The notes: generated from the sequence alone by a model not told the origin. Positions 28,201-36,145 are shown, counted from the stretch's first letter. The stretch: 64,000 bases of DNA from Peribacillus simplex (GCF_001542915.1 NZ_LNNH01000018.1:1-64000), one strand, 5' to 3'. Made by a program: numbers and translations.

Positions 28201-30581
28201 TATGGCAATCAGTTGAAGAACAAAATCTCATTATGATTATAAGTGATGTGCTAAATGATAGAGCTTTATTTCCAGAGGAGCCTGTAAGTCAAAGGGAAAA
28301 AGAATTTGTTGTATACCTACTACTCTTCATACTAGATCCAAATAGTAATATTAAATCAAAAATTCAAGATGTTAATTTAGATCAAATCAAAGGAATAATT
28401 AAAGAAAAAAATATAGAGTTTTTGAAGTGGTGCATTGATGAAAATACAGATTATTTCCCGGATTTACCAGAAGTACCTAGACTCAATACTTATTACAATA
28501 AACGGGTTGTCTTTAGAAAACAAAACAAGTTATTAGTTCGAGCTAATGCAAAACTGAAAGACCATATTCAAGTGAACGCAGTACTAAATGATAGTTGGCT
28601 GAATGGAGACGAGTATATAAATTTTATATTAGAAATAAAAACTAATGAAGAACTGATGAATATAAATGATAAATTACGTGGGAAAGATTTGATTTATGGA
28701 ATTAAGTTAATATATGGAATATTCCAATTGATAAATAAAGGTCATTTATATAATTACTTTGAAAAAGGAACTTTTGTTAATTCATCAGAAGATATACATT
28801 TCAAATATTCTATGTATGATGAAAAAATAGTAGTTAATAAAATGAATTTATTTGATAATACTCCGAAAAGAGTTAAACAGGAAATTATGGATTTATTAAG
28901 TGACGGGGACTTACTAGAGAAAAATAAAGACGCATATCAATACAGTCCAACAAATTTTAAAAGTGAATTTATACCTAGGAATATAACTGATGAGGATATA
29001 ATAAATTATGTAAATTTTTTGGGTAAATATTTAAATGAAAATTTAAAAGAAGGTGAGATTGATCCAATAAAAATAGAAAAAGCAAAATTATATGCTTTAA
29101 AGAAAATTATTAAAAGTAGTAAAAAGAATTTTAAGGAAGTTGACTTTGTAAATGCTTATGCATCCTTATCTCCGCATGATTTTGACAGATTAATTGTGTT
29201 TGAGAATGATAGAACTAAAATACAAGATAAATTATTATTTGAGCTTTTTAAGGGGATAACCGATAGAATTAAATTTGACATATTTGAAGAACTTAATGGT
29301 TTTTTCAAAGAAATAGAAATTGCGAAAGAAAGAGTAGAGAAATATTTTTCTAGTGAACCTAAAAGGTTAAATAATATTATAAAAGATTATAAGAAACCTA
29401 ATATAGTTTGGATTGAAGAAAAAGAAAAAAATCTGGAAAATGTTAAAATCCTCTATCCTTTTGAACATGAAGATTTAGAAATTATTCCTTCTAACGAAGT
29501 TGCAAATTTAGATGCAAGATATGCATTATATTCTGATAGTCAGTTTGATATAATAATTGCTATTCCTTTACAGGGTTTAATTTCAATAAAAGAAAAAATA
29601 TCTATGATAGACAATAAGAAAGTAGTTCAACTATTGAATAGTAAGAGAAATGCATTAAAAAGTTTAGTATGCTTTAAAGAATCGAGTAAAAAGATACAAA
29701 AACAGAATAATATAAGTGAGAATGAATCTTATCATAGAATATGGAGATTTTTGGACAAATTTGAAGAACAGTACCATGAAGCTTTACTAAAATTGATTGC
29801 TGCATATGAAGTAATTGATGAGCAGATGTGTATTGAATTTTTTAAAGGCCTGATTGAAATAAGTGAAGAAAAGAATGTTTGTCTTCTACCTTTGAAAACT
29901 AAGGAAGATGATAATGGATTCAATGTAATGGTTACGAATATAGGAAGAGATTATGGGTTCGATAGAAATTCAATTTATCAAAATAAAATATGGGAGGACT
30001 TCCGTATCATTAATGATTGTGCTGCGAATCAAGAATATAAATCACTAGCCTTTGTTTTAGATATTGGTATAAGTGGAAAGCAATTTAGGACCACGCTGCA
30101 CAATTACCTTTATCCATCTAAGGATAAACCTTTATCCGAGGAATACTTTAAAATTGATAGTGAATCTTTAAAAGATTTTATGAAACAATTAGACGAAATT
30201 ATTATTTTTTCTGTTGTTCATACGGATGTTTTTGAAGAAAACGTTACTAAAAAGATTCAACAAATATATGAAAGTTTGAAAAGTAAAATGCCAAATTTAA
30301 AATTTAGAGGAAAAAAGATATATAAGGAACAAAGTACATTCAGTAAAAAGTTAGATTATAAAGAAAGAAAATTAATTATTAAATCGTTTGAAGAACCCCG
30401 TTTTACAGACAAAAAGCTTTATATGAGTAACGATACATTCGTTAAATATTTGAAGTCTATAGAAGAAGAGAAAACTAGTAATATTTTAATTGCTAGATAC
30501 AAAAGTATGCCTAAAGCTCATTTAATACCATTAACAGAAAAATTCGGCGTATTTAATTATAGGTATGACTCTAAAAACTAA
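25254..30581 (+). CDS. Giant primase - reverse transcriptase fusion protein, putative defence effector
   Basis: A 1775-aa protein, much more AT-rich than its surroundings. Residues about 1-250 form an archaeo-eukaryotic primase (TOTE-like) domain: CLDIDIA at 79-85 gives the acidic metal pair and FSGNRGIHVWIF at 127-138 the catalytic histidine motif. A CSYC pair follows at 365-368. Residues about 440-720 are a reverse transcriptase: KLDIKSFYDSID (540-551), GVPQGPAYARILAELYL (595-611) and YVDD (632-635) are all intact. Residues 720-1500 are helical and unassigned. The last 180 residues (VLDIGISGKQF near 1602, IIIFSVVHTD near 1653, and a closing PKAHLIPL) resemble a degenerate phosphoribosyltransferase-type domain. 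The start follows AGAGG. No cas genes, retron repeats or group II intron domains are seen nearby. Domain calls for primase and RT are firm; the C-terminal call is tentative. Confidence 0.88.
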   Translation: MELTQDLTENLVHCVSRKIFNYFFYNRKYFGRQVVGEDGKVVYVRKRNKMSAAILENMINSKKSIMSYQQVRQKLKWVCLDIDIAKDKIDSDFDFFKNTELRNSLYKVYSETVKILNKYNIKYVSEFSGNRGIHVWIFLDKEVSKNIGYAIIKKIDEELQINIKNLLGIILTDKYPKNGSAKNNTIGLGVKVPLSFHLKSNRYSYLFKETSEIEQIAVLDNEFLEKQMNILDNIKINSVSELIESLKINEVNEEENYQKKNMVLTDQDINLEGIIEVLSKSEIFRYLFDKPLAHWSERDRIVLVASLIRIKSINDDNFGVRLLNEFFSSDEESYDADVTNEKLQNLKGLYPPNIKYLEDLYKKECSYCRENGIENIYDLLDLHLELKIELISNDLVNFGKIAQSELNYLLQNDEVPLTFIQDDLKNINDENLKDDIQKIYEKNYSFKNIVSYQYVRKETEIKNRHMYSLAAKDRILSTYMSSKLTDYMYGDFSVNSYAYRLNKRNNNYIFENWSKAWLEYVYSIEGIINDGSYDEYYLIKLDIKSFYDSIDHIALREVLLKKIKLNVNPIKENEIFPIIHYLIELSKEITGSDKGVPQGPAYARILAELYLSQVDEVIESYLDEDFESYYRYVDDMFIILRDKTRANEIFQNVQQVLDTLKLDINMENEKFQFGVVKDLKYKVITKSFEKYFVDGVDYIGASDELINNTKKLLNELLTTEFNEVDVKQLPFYLTHLIDKEIFDSRKREIGEMILKSDIGRGSLFKHFYNNILFVDKDLKFELDLLINLQGLARSNLFSALIKNFNKYDKDVLKKIITSYSSKKDLLDYERIELIRLIIFSKIDTSDINFETEDLDIIIDNLKYANEFSLGEELESEILTRFQFKGNLNPLTILEDLDYFLEKAENLKRLDKVVNTFESIINISLNKNLNQSNGQSLVNLVCFLSLYSNIHLEGFKGMWKKVLNLDKNFPVSMNEWYKYKKHIVWQSVEEQNLIMIISDVLNDRALFPEEPVSQREKEFVVYLLLFILDPNSNIKSKIQDVNLDQIKGIIKEKNIEFLKWCIDENTDYFPDLPEVPRLNTYYNKRVVFRKQNKLLVRANAKLKDHIQVNAVLNDSWLNGDEYINFILEIKTNEELMNINDKLRGKDLIYGIKLIYGIFQLINKGHLYNYFEKGTFVNSSEDIHFKYSMYDEKIVVNKMNLFDNTPKRVKQEIMDLLSDGDLLEKNKDAYQYSPTNFKSEFIPRNITDEDIINYVNFLGKYLNENLKEGEIDPIKIEKAKLYALKKIIKSSKKNFKEVDFVNAYASLSPHDFDRLIVFENDRTKIQDKLLFELFKGITDRIKFDIFEELNGFFKEIEIAKERVEKYFSSEPKRLNNIIKDYKKPNIVWIEEKEKNLENVKILYPFEHEDLEIIPSNEVANLDARYALYSDSQFDIIIAIPLQGLISIKEKISMIDNKKVVQLLNSKRNALKSLVCFKESSKKIQKQNNISENESYHRIWRFLDKFEEQYHEALLKLIAAYEVIDEQMCIEFFKGLIEISEEKNVCLLPLKTKEDDNGFNVMVTNIGRDYGFDRNSIYQNKIWEDFRIINDCAANQEYKSLAFVLDIGISGKQFRTTLHNYLYPSKDKPLSEEYFKIDSESLKDFMKQLDEIIIFSVVHTDVFEENVTKKIQQIYESLKSKMPNLKFRGKKIYKEQSTFSKKLDYKERKLIIKSFEEPRFTDKKLYMSNDTFVKYLKSIEEEKTSNILIARYKSMPKAHLIPLTEKFGVFNYRYDSKN

Positions 30582-31319
30582 TAGTTTATTAAATGAAAAG
30601 GGCTTATTTTATTAATATTTTCTAGGCTGTAATAATGATACACTTTTTTTTACTTTCTTAGTCTTCTTTTAAAACATAATCTTTCTATTTATTCATTTTA
30701 TTTGTATTATATAATCTAAATTTCAAACTTGTTTTTAAAGCTAAAAAGGAAGTATAATTTGTTACCTTTATTCAAGAAGCCAACATGTTTTCTTCTTCAA
30801 CAAACTGGGTGTTTTAGTTGAGAAAGGGAACACCATTTCATTCAAGCTTTTTTTATAAAAGAATTATTCAATATTAAGAGCCTGTTTTGATTAATCTTTC
30901 AAAACAGGCTCTTTTCTTAGTTTATCAAGGTTATTAGTATTTGCTCAAGCCTTTTATCGAAGTTACAGTAGTTGACAAAAAATACTCGGAAAATTAAAGG
31001 CTTTTGACATCGAACACGAAAGCGTTAATGTCTAATAAAAAAGACCTCCAATCAATGGTTGAGATACTTTGAAACGGTAATAGAAGAATTACTTATTTAA
31101 GAGGAACTGAGGTATCTGGAAATTGGTCTTGATCACAATTCATAGGCCAATGTACTTTTGGAATTTATCCGCGGTCTGCTCCTATTTTAATAAAAAACAA
31201 CTAATTCCAAATGTGACATATGCTCCTTTGGTCAAATGATTGTGTGCCCTCTACTTTTACATTCTCTTTTACTTTTCAAAAAGATAACTTCAAGAAAAAA
31301 GGAGAAAATGGATTTCCAA
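30582..31319. other. Non-coding interval after the RT-primase gene
   Basis: About 740 bp without a convincing gene. It contains a strong terminator at 30876-30917 and otherwise AT-rich sequence with scattered stops in all frames. It marks the edge between the cargo block and the conjugation-type remnant. Confidence 0.6.
30876..30917. terminator. Terminator downstream of the RT-primase gene
   Basis: AGAGCCTGTTTTGA / TCAAAACAGGCTCT arms are followed by TTTCTT. It lies about 295 nt after the stop codon, so the message may carry a long 3' untranslated region. Confidence 0.85.
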
Positions 31320-31568
31320 TTATTCTTCCATTAATTCAACTAATAGATTTTCAAAACGACTAATCGTACTTGTTGCTTCCTTCATAATTTGAAAGTTCAT
31401 TTCTATTATTCTTTCTAAACGCACTTCGTTTTCATTTCTTTCTGGTTCATATGCAACCTTTTCTACAACTGATTTAAGAAACTCTTGTCTTGATATTGAT
31501 TTTCTTTTTGCCATTTCATCGATTTTTTTCATTGCTACTGGGTCTATGTTTCTTAAAAAAATATCCAT
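31320..31568 (-). CDS. Ribbon-helix-helix type small protein
   Basis: An 82-aa protein starting MDIFLRNIDPVAMKKIDEMAKRKSISRQEFLKSVVE, which fits a ribbon-helix-helix fold (beta strand, two helices). A helical tail of about 35 residues follows. The ribosome site AAAGGAGAG is strong. RHH proteins of this kind on mobile elements act as plasmid copy or relaxosome accessory regulators. It lies next to the repeat-rich region at 31.65-31.90 kb, which would be a natural target. Confidence 0.7.
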   Translation of the reverse strand: MDIFLRNIDPVAMKKIDEMAKRKSISRQEFLKSVVEKVAYEPERNENEVRLERIIEMNFQIMKEATSTISRFENLLVELMEE

Positions 31569-31646
31569 TGTTTAACTCTCCTTTTGGACAAAATCAAAAA
31601 TCTGGATTAAAAAGACTTAGAGTTAGAAAGAGCATAAGGAAAAACT

Positions 31647-31904
31647 GATATCACCAAGGGTGATATCCTAGGCAAAGCCTAGTGTTTTATATGATATCGT
31701 TAATTTCTTTCAGGTGGGCTGACATGGGACTCCTGTTTGATATAGGTGGGCTGACGTGGGATACCTGAACTTTCTCAGATGGACTGATGTGGGTCTTAAA
31801 TAATAATTAAAAAGCAGTCATTTAGTGATATCACTAAATGTTAATCAATGTCCCCTTTGTGTCCCCCTATTTTCGACCAATGTCCCCTTCGCGTCCCCCT
31901 ATTT
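31647..31904. repeat. Hairpin and 32-bp-spaced repeat block (origin or oriT candidate)
   Basis: Three perfect or near-perfect hairpins are packed here: GATATCACC-AAG-GGTGATATC (31647-31667), CTAGGC-AAA-GCCTAG (31668-31682) and the palindrome CATTTAGTGAT/ATCACTAAATG (31819-31840). Between them GGTGGGCTGACATGGGA-type units start at 31713, 31745 and 31778, about 32-33 bp apart. After them a 27-bp unit CAATGTCCCCTT...GTCCCCCTATTT is repeated at 31846 and 31878, again 32 bp apart. Confidence 0.8.
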
Positions 31905-31957
31905 AATTGAATGTTATTTTAAAAAAGAAAAGGAAACCTTCTCTTTCATTCACTTTT

Positions 31958-33838
31958 TTATTGGTTTTTTCGACGGAATTTAGCGATGTTGTTTCTTAGA
32001 CTTTCGCTTGTATTTTGACCAATTTGATAGGTGCGTTTAACCGTTTTTACTGACGGGCTGTTCCGCACATTATCAGAAATTATGCTTCCAACATGACGAG
32101 TTTCTCGATCAGTTCTTTTTTCTTGTAGTGGTGTTTTCATATTAGATTCTCCTTGCATTTCAGATGAAACCAAAGGGGAATTTGATTGTGAGAAGGAAGG
32201 TGATGAAGGAATGGGACTGTAGTAGTCACCTGACGTTTTCTCACTTTTTTGTATATCGCCATTGTTCATTTGGCTTGGCGATCCAGATGAAATGGAGTGT
32301 GGACTGTTTACAGCTGCACTCCGTTTTCCATTACCGGAGACACCATTCAGAGCCATTTGATCATGTAATCCTATTACTTTTCCTCTACCTGTTTGCCCTT
32401 CTTGTTGTTGTTGTTGTTGTTGTGCCATTTTTTGTTCAATAGAAGAAGCAACTTCTTGCGTTCCAGTTTCGATTTCCCAGGAACCTTTCGAACCATTTGG
32501 ACTTTGTTTTTCTTGATTTTGATTTTGTGCTTTTAAATCTACAGAATGAGCACTTTCGGAACCATTCGGAGTCTGTTCTCTGGATTGGTCCTGTCCTATT
32601 GCTCTAAGGCCTTGTGCCATTCCTGCAATACCACTTACACCCTTCAATGCGGCAGATTTACCTTCACTTGATAATCCTTTCAGTGTATTTGCAGCACCCT
32701 TTGTTGCACCCGTTACGCCTTTTGCAATAGTATAACCACCGGCTACGGCACCCCAGCTAGATTTCAGTCCTGCATCAATACCAAATAACCGTTCAACGAT
32801 ATTGGGACCATCAATTACAGCAAGAGAGAAAGCAAATAATGCAATTAAATAGGCGACACCATCCAATTTATCGGTAATAAACTCTGTTCCAATCAGATAG
32901 ATTTTCATTGATAGGAAAATCATAATTGTCACTAGAAAAGTATTTAGGATACTTTGAAGGATTTGCTTTGTCTTTTGCCCTGAATGAATATCAGCAGGGG
33001 CTATAATGATTGCTAATACGTAGTTGAATGTTAATTCAAAGAACAGTTTTGCTAACTTAATAGCAATTGTCAGCATAGTGAAGGCTGTAATAGCTAATGT
33101 TATGGCGATTGTCCAAAAGTTCCAATCCCAACGGTAATACTTTTCTTTAAACGCAGTGAACCAACCATCATCTAACTCAACTTTCTTTGGATTACCTAAA
33201 TCGTCATACTCCAAACGATTAGAAAAAACCCCAAGTCCTATTTCAGACATTTCTTTAGCTTCCCCTGCGGGATCAAAATCCTTATCAATCGCCTGTGTAA
33301 TATTAATTTTTAAAATTCGATCTTTCGGAACTCGGTTTGGATGGTTAAGCTCAGTTGTTTTCCAACCCGTTGCATCAAATTGAGCAAGATCAGTCATATT
33401 GTCTTTAATAACTTTTTGACTAATTGAACCTTCTTCAACAACATCAAGAGCATCAATAGCTTTATCTGTGAATTGGTTTGCTTTTTCCATACCTTCTTGT
33501 ACCAAAGCGAAAAAAAACATTATCATAAACACATTCACTATAATGGCTTCGCGATCCAACTTTTTTTGAAAAATAAGCTGATATCCTGTGTAGAGAAGCG
33601 AAAACCCCATCAATATAACAGAAAGAGGAATAAGGAATTCTACAAAACTTGTAATTTCAGCACTGTCATAAAACATTTTTAAACCCAGGATTGAATCCGT
33701 TATGTTTGATAGGGAATCAACAAGCCATGCCAAACCCTTTATAATGGCCCACCCGATCAAACGTAGCATGTACGAGATTGGATTGGTCATTTCGAGAAAA
33801 TCAGAAAATTTTTCAAGTATCCTTGCTACTTCATCCAT
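31958..33838 (-). CDS. VirB6/TrbL-like conjugation membrane protein (pLS20_p028 type)
   Basis: A 626-aa membrane protein. Hydrophobic segments at about 15-35, 65-90, 95-110, 245-270, 275-295, 310-330 and 340-360 form the channel part; the last 260 residues are Ala/Gly-rich then Gln/Ser-rich and hydrophilic, with a QQQQQQQ run near 470. This layout is that of polytopic VirB6/TrbL-type channel proteins of Gram-positive conjugation systems, and pLS20-type proteins in bacilli are the nearest match I recall. Good ribosome site (AGGAGGGG). Other conjugation genes (VirB4, coupling ATPase, relaxase) are missing, so this is a leftover of a larger module. Confidence 0.72.
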   Translation of the reverse strand: MDEVARILEKFSDFLEMTNPISYMLRLIGWAIIKGLAWLVDSLSNITDSILGLKMFYDSAEITSFVEFLIPLSVILMGFSLLYTGYQLIFQKKLDREAIIVNVFMIMFFFALVQEGMEKANQFTDKAIDALDVVEEGSISQKVIKDNMTDLAQFDATGWKTTELNHPNRVPKDRILKINITQAIDKDFDPAGEAKEMSEIGLGVFSNRLEYDDLGNPKKVELDDGWFTAFKEKYYRWDWNFWTIAITLAITAFTMLTIAIKLAKLFFELTFNYVLAIIIAPADIHSGQKTKQILQSILNTFLVTIMIFLSMKIYLIGTEFITDKLDGVAYLIALFAFSLAVIDGPNIVERLFGIDAGLKSSWGAVAGGYTIAKGVTGATKGAANTLKGLSSEGKSAALKGVSGIAGMAQGLRAIGQDQSREQTPNGSESAHSVDLKAQNQNQEKQSPNGSKGSWEIETGTQEVASSIEQKMAQQQQQQQEGQTGRGKVIGLHDQMALNGVSGNGKRSAAVNSPHSISSGSPSQMNNGDIQKSEKTSGDYYSPIPSSPSFSQSNSPLVSSEMQGESNMKTPLQEKRTDRETRHVGSIISDNVRNSPSVKTVKRTYQIGQNTSESLRNNIAKFRRKNQ

Positions 33839-33914
33839 AGAACCCCTCCTAGTTAACTCATAATCCCTAATATATCAATGGTTAACCGCACTATTTTGGT
33901 TAACGTTATTTGGA

Positions 33915-34376
33915 TTAATCATGTTTCATTTTTTGAACGAATTTTTCAACCTCGCCAGAAACATCATCTTCTGAAATATCCTTAAAATTCAATTCATCTT
34001 TGATTTCACCCTTTTGATAAAAGGCTAAGGTTCCTGAATTTTGCTCAAGAGTACGTTTTGAAGTATCCTGTTCGTAAAGTTCTGAAGTAGGCAGTTCTTT
34101 TGCATCAAACACATAAAAATCAATCTTTTCAGCCTCGGCAACACGTTCAATTTCGCTTAACTGCATTCGATCACTTTCTTTATCAGAATCAGAATCAAAT
34201 GCTGATTTCACATATAAAAACCCAGTTTTTTTATCTTCCATAAATACTTTAACTTCCTTCAAATCGAGTTCAGTAGCTTTTCCGATCCCTCCATTAATAC
34301 CATCACTCTCACAAGCTGATACAACCAACACAAACAATAAAACAAGACAGCCACTAAAAACCTTTTTTAAATTCAT
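33915..34376 (-). CDS. Lipoprotein of the conjugation remnant
   Basis: A 153-aa protein with a lipoprotein signal (MNLKKVFSGCLVLLFVLVVSAC; lipobox VSAC, Cys22). The mature part alternates short beta strands and helices (VKVFMEDKKTGFLYVK, IDFYVFDAKEL, GTLAFYQKGEIKDEL) in an order that resembles a thioredoxin fold lacking the CxxC motif. It is encoded upstream of and collinear with the VirB6-like gene, so a surface role in the same mating channel is likely. No precise family is recognised. Confidence 0.65.
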   Translation of the reverse strand: MNLKKVFSGCLVLLFVLVVSACESDGINGGIGKATELDLKEVKVFMEDKKTGFLYVKSAFDSDSDKESDRMQLSEIERVAEAEKIDFYVFDAKELPTSELYEQDTSKRTLEQNSGTLAFYQKGEIKDELNFKDISEDDVSGEVEKFVQKMKHD

Positions 34377-34403
34377 TTACAAAACTCCCTTGTATTTATT
34401 GAT

Positions 34404-34583
34404 CTAAATAAAAACCACGCCTTTTACCGTTTTATTCGGAGACACAAATCCGTATAAAATCATGCCTGCATCACCATCAATCGTAAAAGCTTCAGTTAAA
34501 ACACCATCTTTTTCTTCGAATTTTTTTATGTGCTTCTTTAATAACGCAGTTTGAATAGGATTTAAGGGTTTTTTCATTTTCAT
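34404..34583 (-). CDS. Small hypothetical protein of the conjugation remnant (59 aa)
   Basis: A 59-aa frame starting MKMKKPLNPIQTALLKKHIKKFEEKDGVLTEAFTIDGDAG and ending VKGVVFI, with AGAAGGAGA at proper spacing upstream. It precedes the lipoprotein gene on the same strand with 27 nt between them. No family is recognised; the arrangement suggests the first remaining gene of the remnant operon. Confidence 0.65.
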   Translation of the reverse strand: MKMKKPLNPIQTALLKKHIKKFEEKDGVLTEAFTIDGDAGMILYGFVSPNKTVKGVVFI

Positions 34584-34763
34584 GATAATCTCTCCTTCTG
34601 AAATTAATAGGGGTGTGATTTAAAAATTCACCATCCAGGGTTGCTAACTTTTCTGCTAACCCAATTTTTATTTTTCATTCCAACGTATACAATCTAGATT
34701 CTTAAAATCCAGGTTACACCAAGAATTTGCCAGCCCATATAAGAGCAAAAAACCACCTCTTAG

Positions 34764-34788
34764 ATGGGCGGCATGATGTAATCTTCGC
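34764..34788. mobile_element. Attachment site copy 2 (right end of first element)
   Basis: ATGGGCGGCATGATGTAATC followed by TTCGC repeats the groEL tail with one mismatch in 25. An AAATCCC/AGGGATTT hairpin follows, as at copy 3. Confidence 0.85.
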
Positions 34789-34821
34789 TTAAATCCCTTA
34801 ATACAGGGATTTAACGAGGAT

Positions 34822-35025
34822 TCAGAATGAATGCTCACCAATCATGTGAATATCTTTAAATTTAAAGGCCTCCCACGGTTTACTGTGGGAGGCCTTTTTT
34901 TTGTTATCAGTCATATGAGCATGGATAATCATCGTTGTTTGAATATCCGTATGTCCTAATCGTTGTTGAATTTCTTTCAAACCCACCCCTGCTTCGATCA
35001 GTAAGGATGTATGCGTATGCCTAGT
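34822..35025 (-). pseudogene. 3' remnant of a second tyrosine integrase
   Basis: The minus strand encodes RHTHTSLLIEAGVGLKEIQQRLGHTDIQTTMIIHAHM, closely matching the C-terminal catalytic part of the intact integrase (H-x-x-R onward, LGHTD). The position of the catalytic tyrosine is H (MIIHAHM in place of NIYAHM), and everything upstream of the HxxR box is gone. It lies the same short distance inside attachment copy 2 as the intact gene does from copy 1, so it belongs to a separate, mostly deleted element. Confidence 0.8.
34833..34902. repeat. Terminator-like repeat family, copy 1
   Basis: GCTCACC, CATGTGAATATCTTTAA and AAGGCCTCCCAC/GTGGGAGGCCTT hairpin with T run. Related copies are at 36023, 41699 and 47203. 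Here it overlaps the end of the integrase remnant. Confidence 0.75.
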
Positions 35026-35203
35026 CCCACATAGCATTTGGGTTCAGTTACTAAATCATCTGGAAAACAAGAAAAACCTATTACTGATCTCTACGCTGCC
35101 ATATATCCAAGGAGGGCTTTTTTATATGAATAACTGTTGAACGTAGGATTAGTATTGAATGCAGTGTACTGTGATACGTGGATCATAAAACGTTCTTTAG
35201 AAA

Positions 35204-35425
35204 ATGTTTTGGCTTGAGTGGGAGGTTTGTTCCCTCGACTGTTTTGTAGAGCTCATTCCCTTCTATTATGTATGGGTGCCCAGCCGCAAGGAAGTAAATG
35301 GGGGGAAAGGAAGGAAGCTGAAAGTCAGCCAGGTCAAAAAAGCAACTGAAACCCACTTATCAGCAAAGATCGGGTTTGCAAGAAAGTATTTCGGAAAGGA
35401 TAAAAGGAAAAGCGGGGAACCCTGA
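35204..35425 (+). CDS. Hypothetical protein, doubtful
   Basis: A 73-aa frame. The second half (VPSRKEVNGGKGRKLKVSQVKKATETHLSAKIGFARKYFG) is basic and reads like protein; the first half does not. An inner GTG could be the true start. The stop is followed at once by a strong terminator, which favours a real gene end. No family is recognised. Confidence 0.35.
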   Translation: MFWLEWEVCSLDCFVELIPFYYVWVPSRKEVNGGKGRKLKVSQVKKATETHLSAKIGFARKYFGKDKRKSGEP

Positions 35426-35450
35426 ATTATCAGTGTTTTCCCCGCTTTTT
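35408..35450. terminator. Bidirectional terminator
   Basis: AAAAGCGGGGAA / TTCCCCGCTTTT hairpin between two convergent small genes. Confidence 0.85.
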
Positions 35451-35467
35451 ATCATTTAATATTTGAG

Positions 35468-35614
35468 TTACATATAATCATAAACAGAGTCATCGAAATA
35501 GAGCCAGTGATAATATTCAACCTGTGAATCCGTCATCTTGGAAATGTCTTTCTCATTGAACTTTTGTTGCTCAATTAATTTCTGCGCTTTGGAATTTCTT
35601 TCTACTTGGCTCAT
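35468..35614 (-). CDS. Small BH0509-like protein (48 aa)
   Basis: A 48-aa frame, MSQVERNSKAQKLIEQQKFN...DISKMTDSQVEYYHWLYFDD, with an excellent AAGGAGGA ribosome site. The layout (basic N-terminal helix, then MTDxxVExxY) resembles the small BH0509-family proteins common in bacilli; this is by eye. It lies in the second element remnant. Function unknown. Confidence 0.6.
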   Translation of the reverse strand: MSQVERNSKAQKLIEQQKFNEKDISKMTDSQVEYYHWLYFDDSVYDYM

Positions 35615-35961
35615 CTTAAATCCTCCTTATAATATGAGAAGTAACGAAGTATTTAAATGTTGAAAACGCTTTCTTTTTTATCTTATTTTTATTATATATC
35701 TCAATGTTAGATTAAACAAATATCAAATATAGATGAATTTTAAGGATATAATATAGAAATGGTATTTATCTATTTACTTTGAAGCAGTTAATGAGACAAG
35801 GTCGGATTTCCAAAGCTTGATTTTTGTTAAGGAGTAGGGATTTGATTCAAAGGTGCCGAATGGATGCCGAAAATGTTATTATTTTAAATTTTTGAGTGAA
35901 TATCCTAGTTTAGAACGTATGTTTTGTTATGTGTTTTAATTAAGGTTAAATTGTATGATGC

Positions 35962-35982
35962 GCGGCATGATGTAATCATCGC
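35962..35982. mobile_element. Attachment site copy 3 (right end of second element remnant)
   Basis: GCGGCATGATGTAATCATCGC matches the groEL tail (9994-10014) in all 21 positions. A hairpin AAATCC/GGATTT and GAGG.TTCAGAATG follow, as at copy 2. Confidence 0.85.
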
Positions 35983-36022
35983 TTAAATCCTCTAATAAAG
36001 GATTTAACGAGGTTCAGAATGT

Positions 36023-36089
36023 GCTCACCTAACATGTGAATATCTTTAACGTTGAAGGCCTCCCACAGTTACTGTGGGAGGCCTTTTCT
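36023..36089. repeat. Terminator-like repeat family, copy 2
   Basis: GCTCACC, ACATGTGAATATCTTTAACG and GGCCTCCCAC/GTGGGAGGCC hairpin. It lies the same distance after attachment copy 3 as copy 1 does after attachment copy 2, so these two copies share a long common segment. Confidence 0.75.
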
Positions 36090-36145
36090 TCGGTATTTTG
36101 AAGGTTAATAGAAGCATTACCTGAATCGGGACTCTTCTTCGCCAT

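Noticed and set aside
25254-30581. Group II intron or CRISPR-associated RT
   Set aside because: No intron domain V-like hairpin, maturase/endonuclease domain, cas gene or CRISPR array is visible in the flanks.
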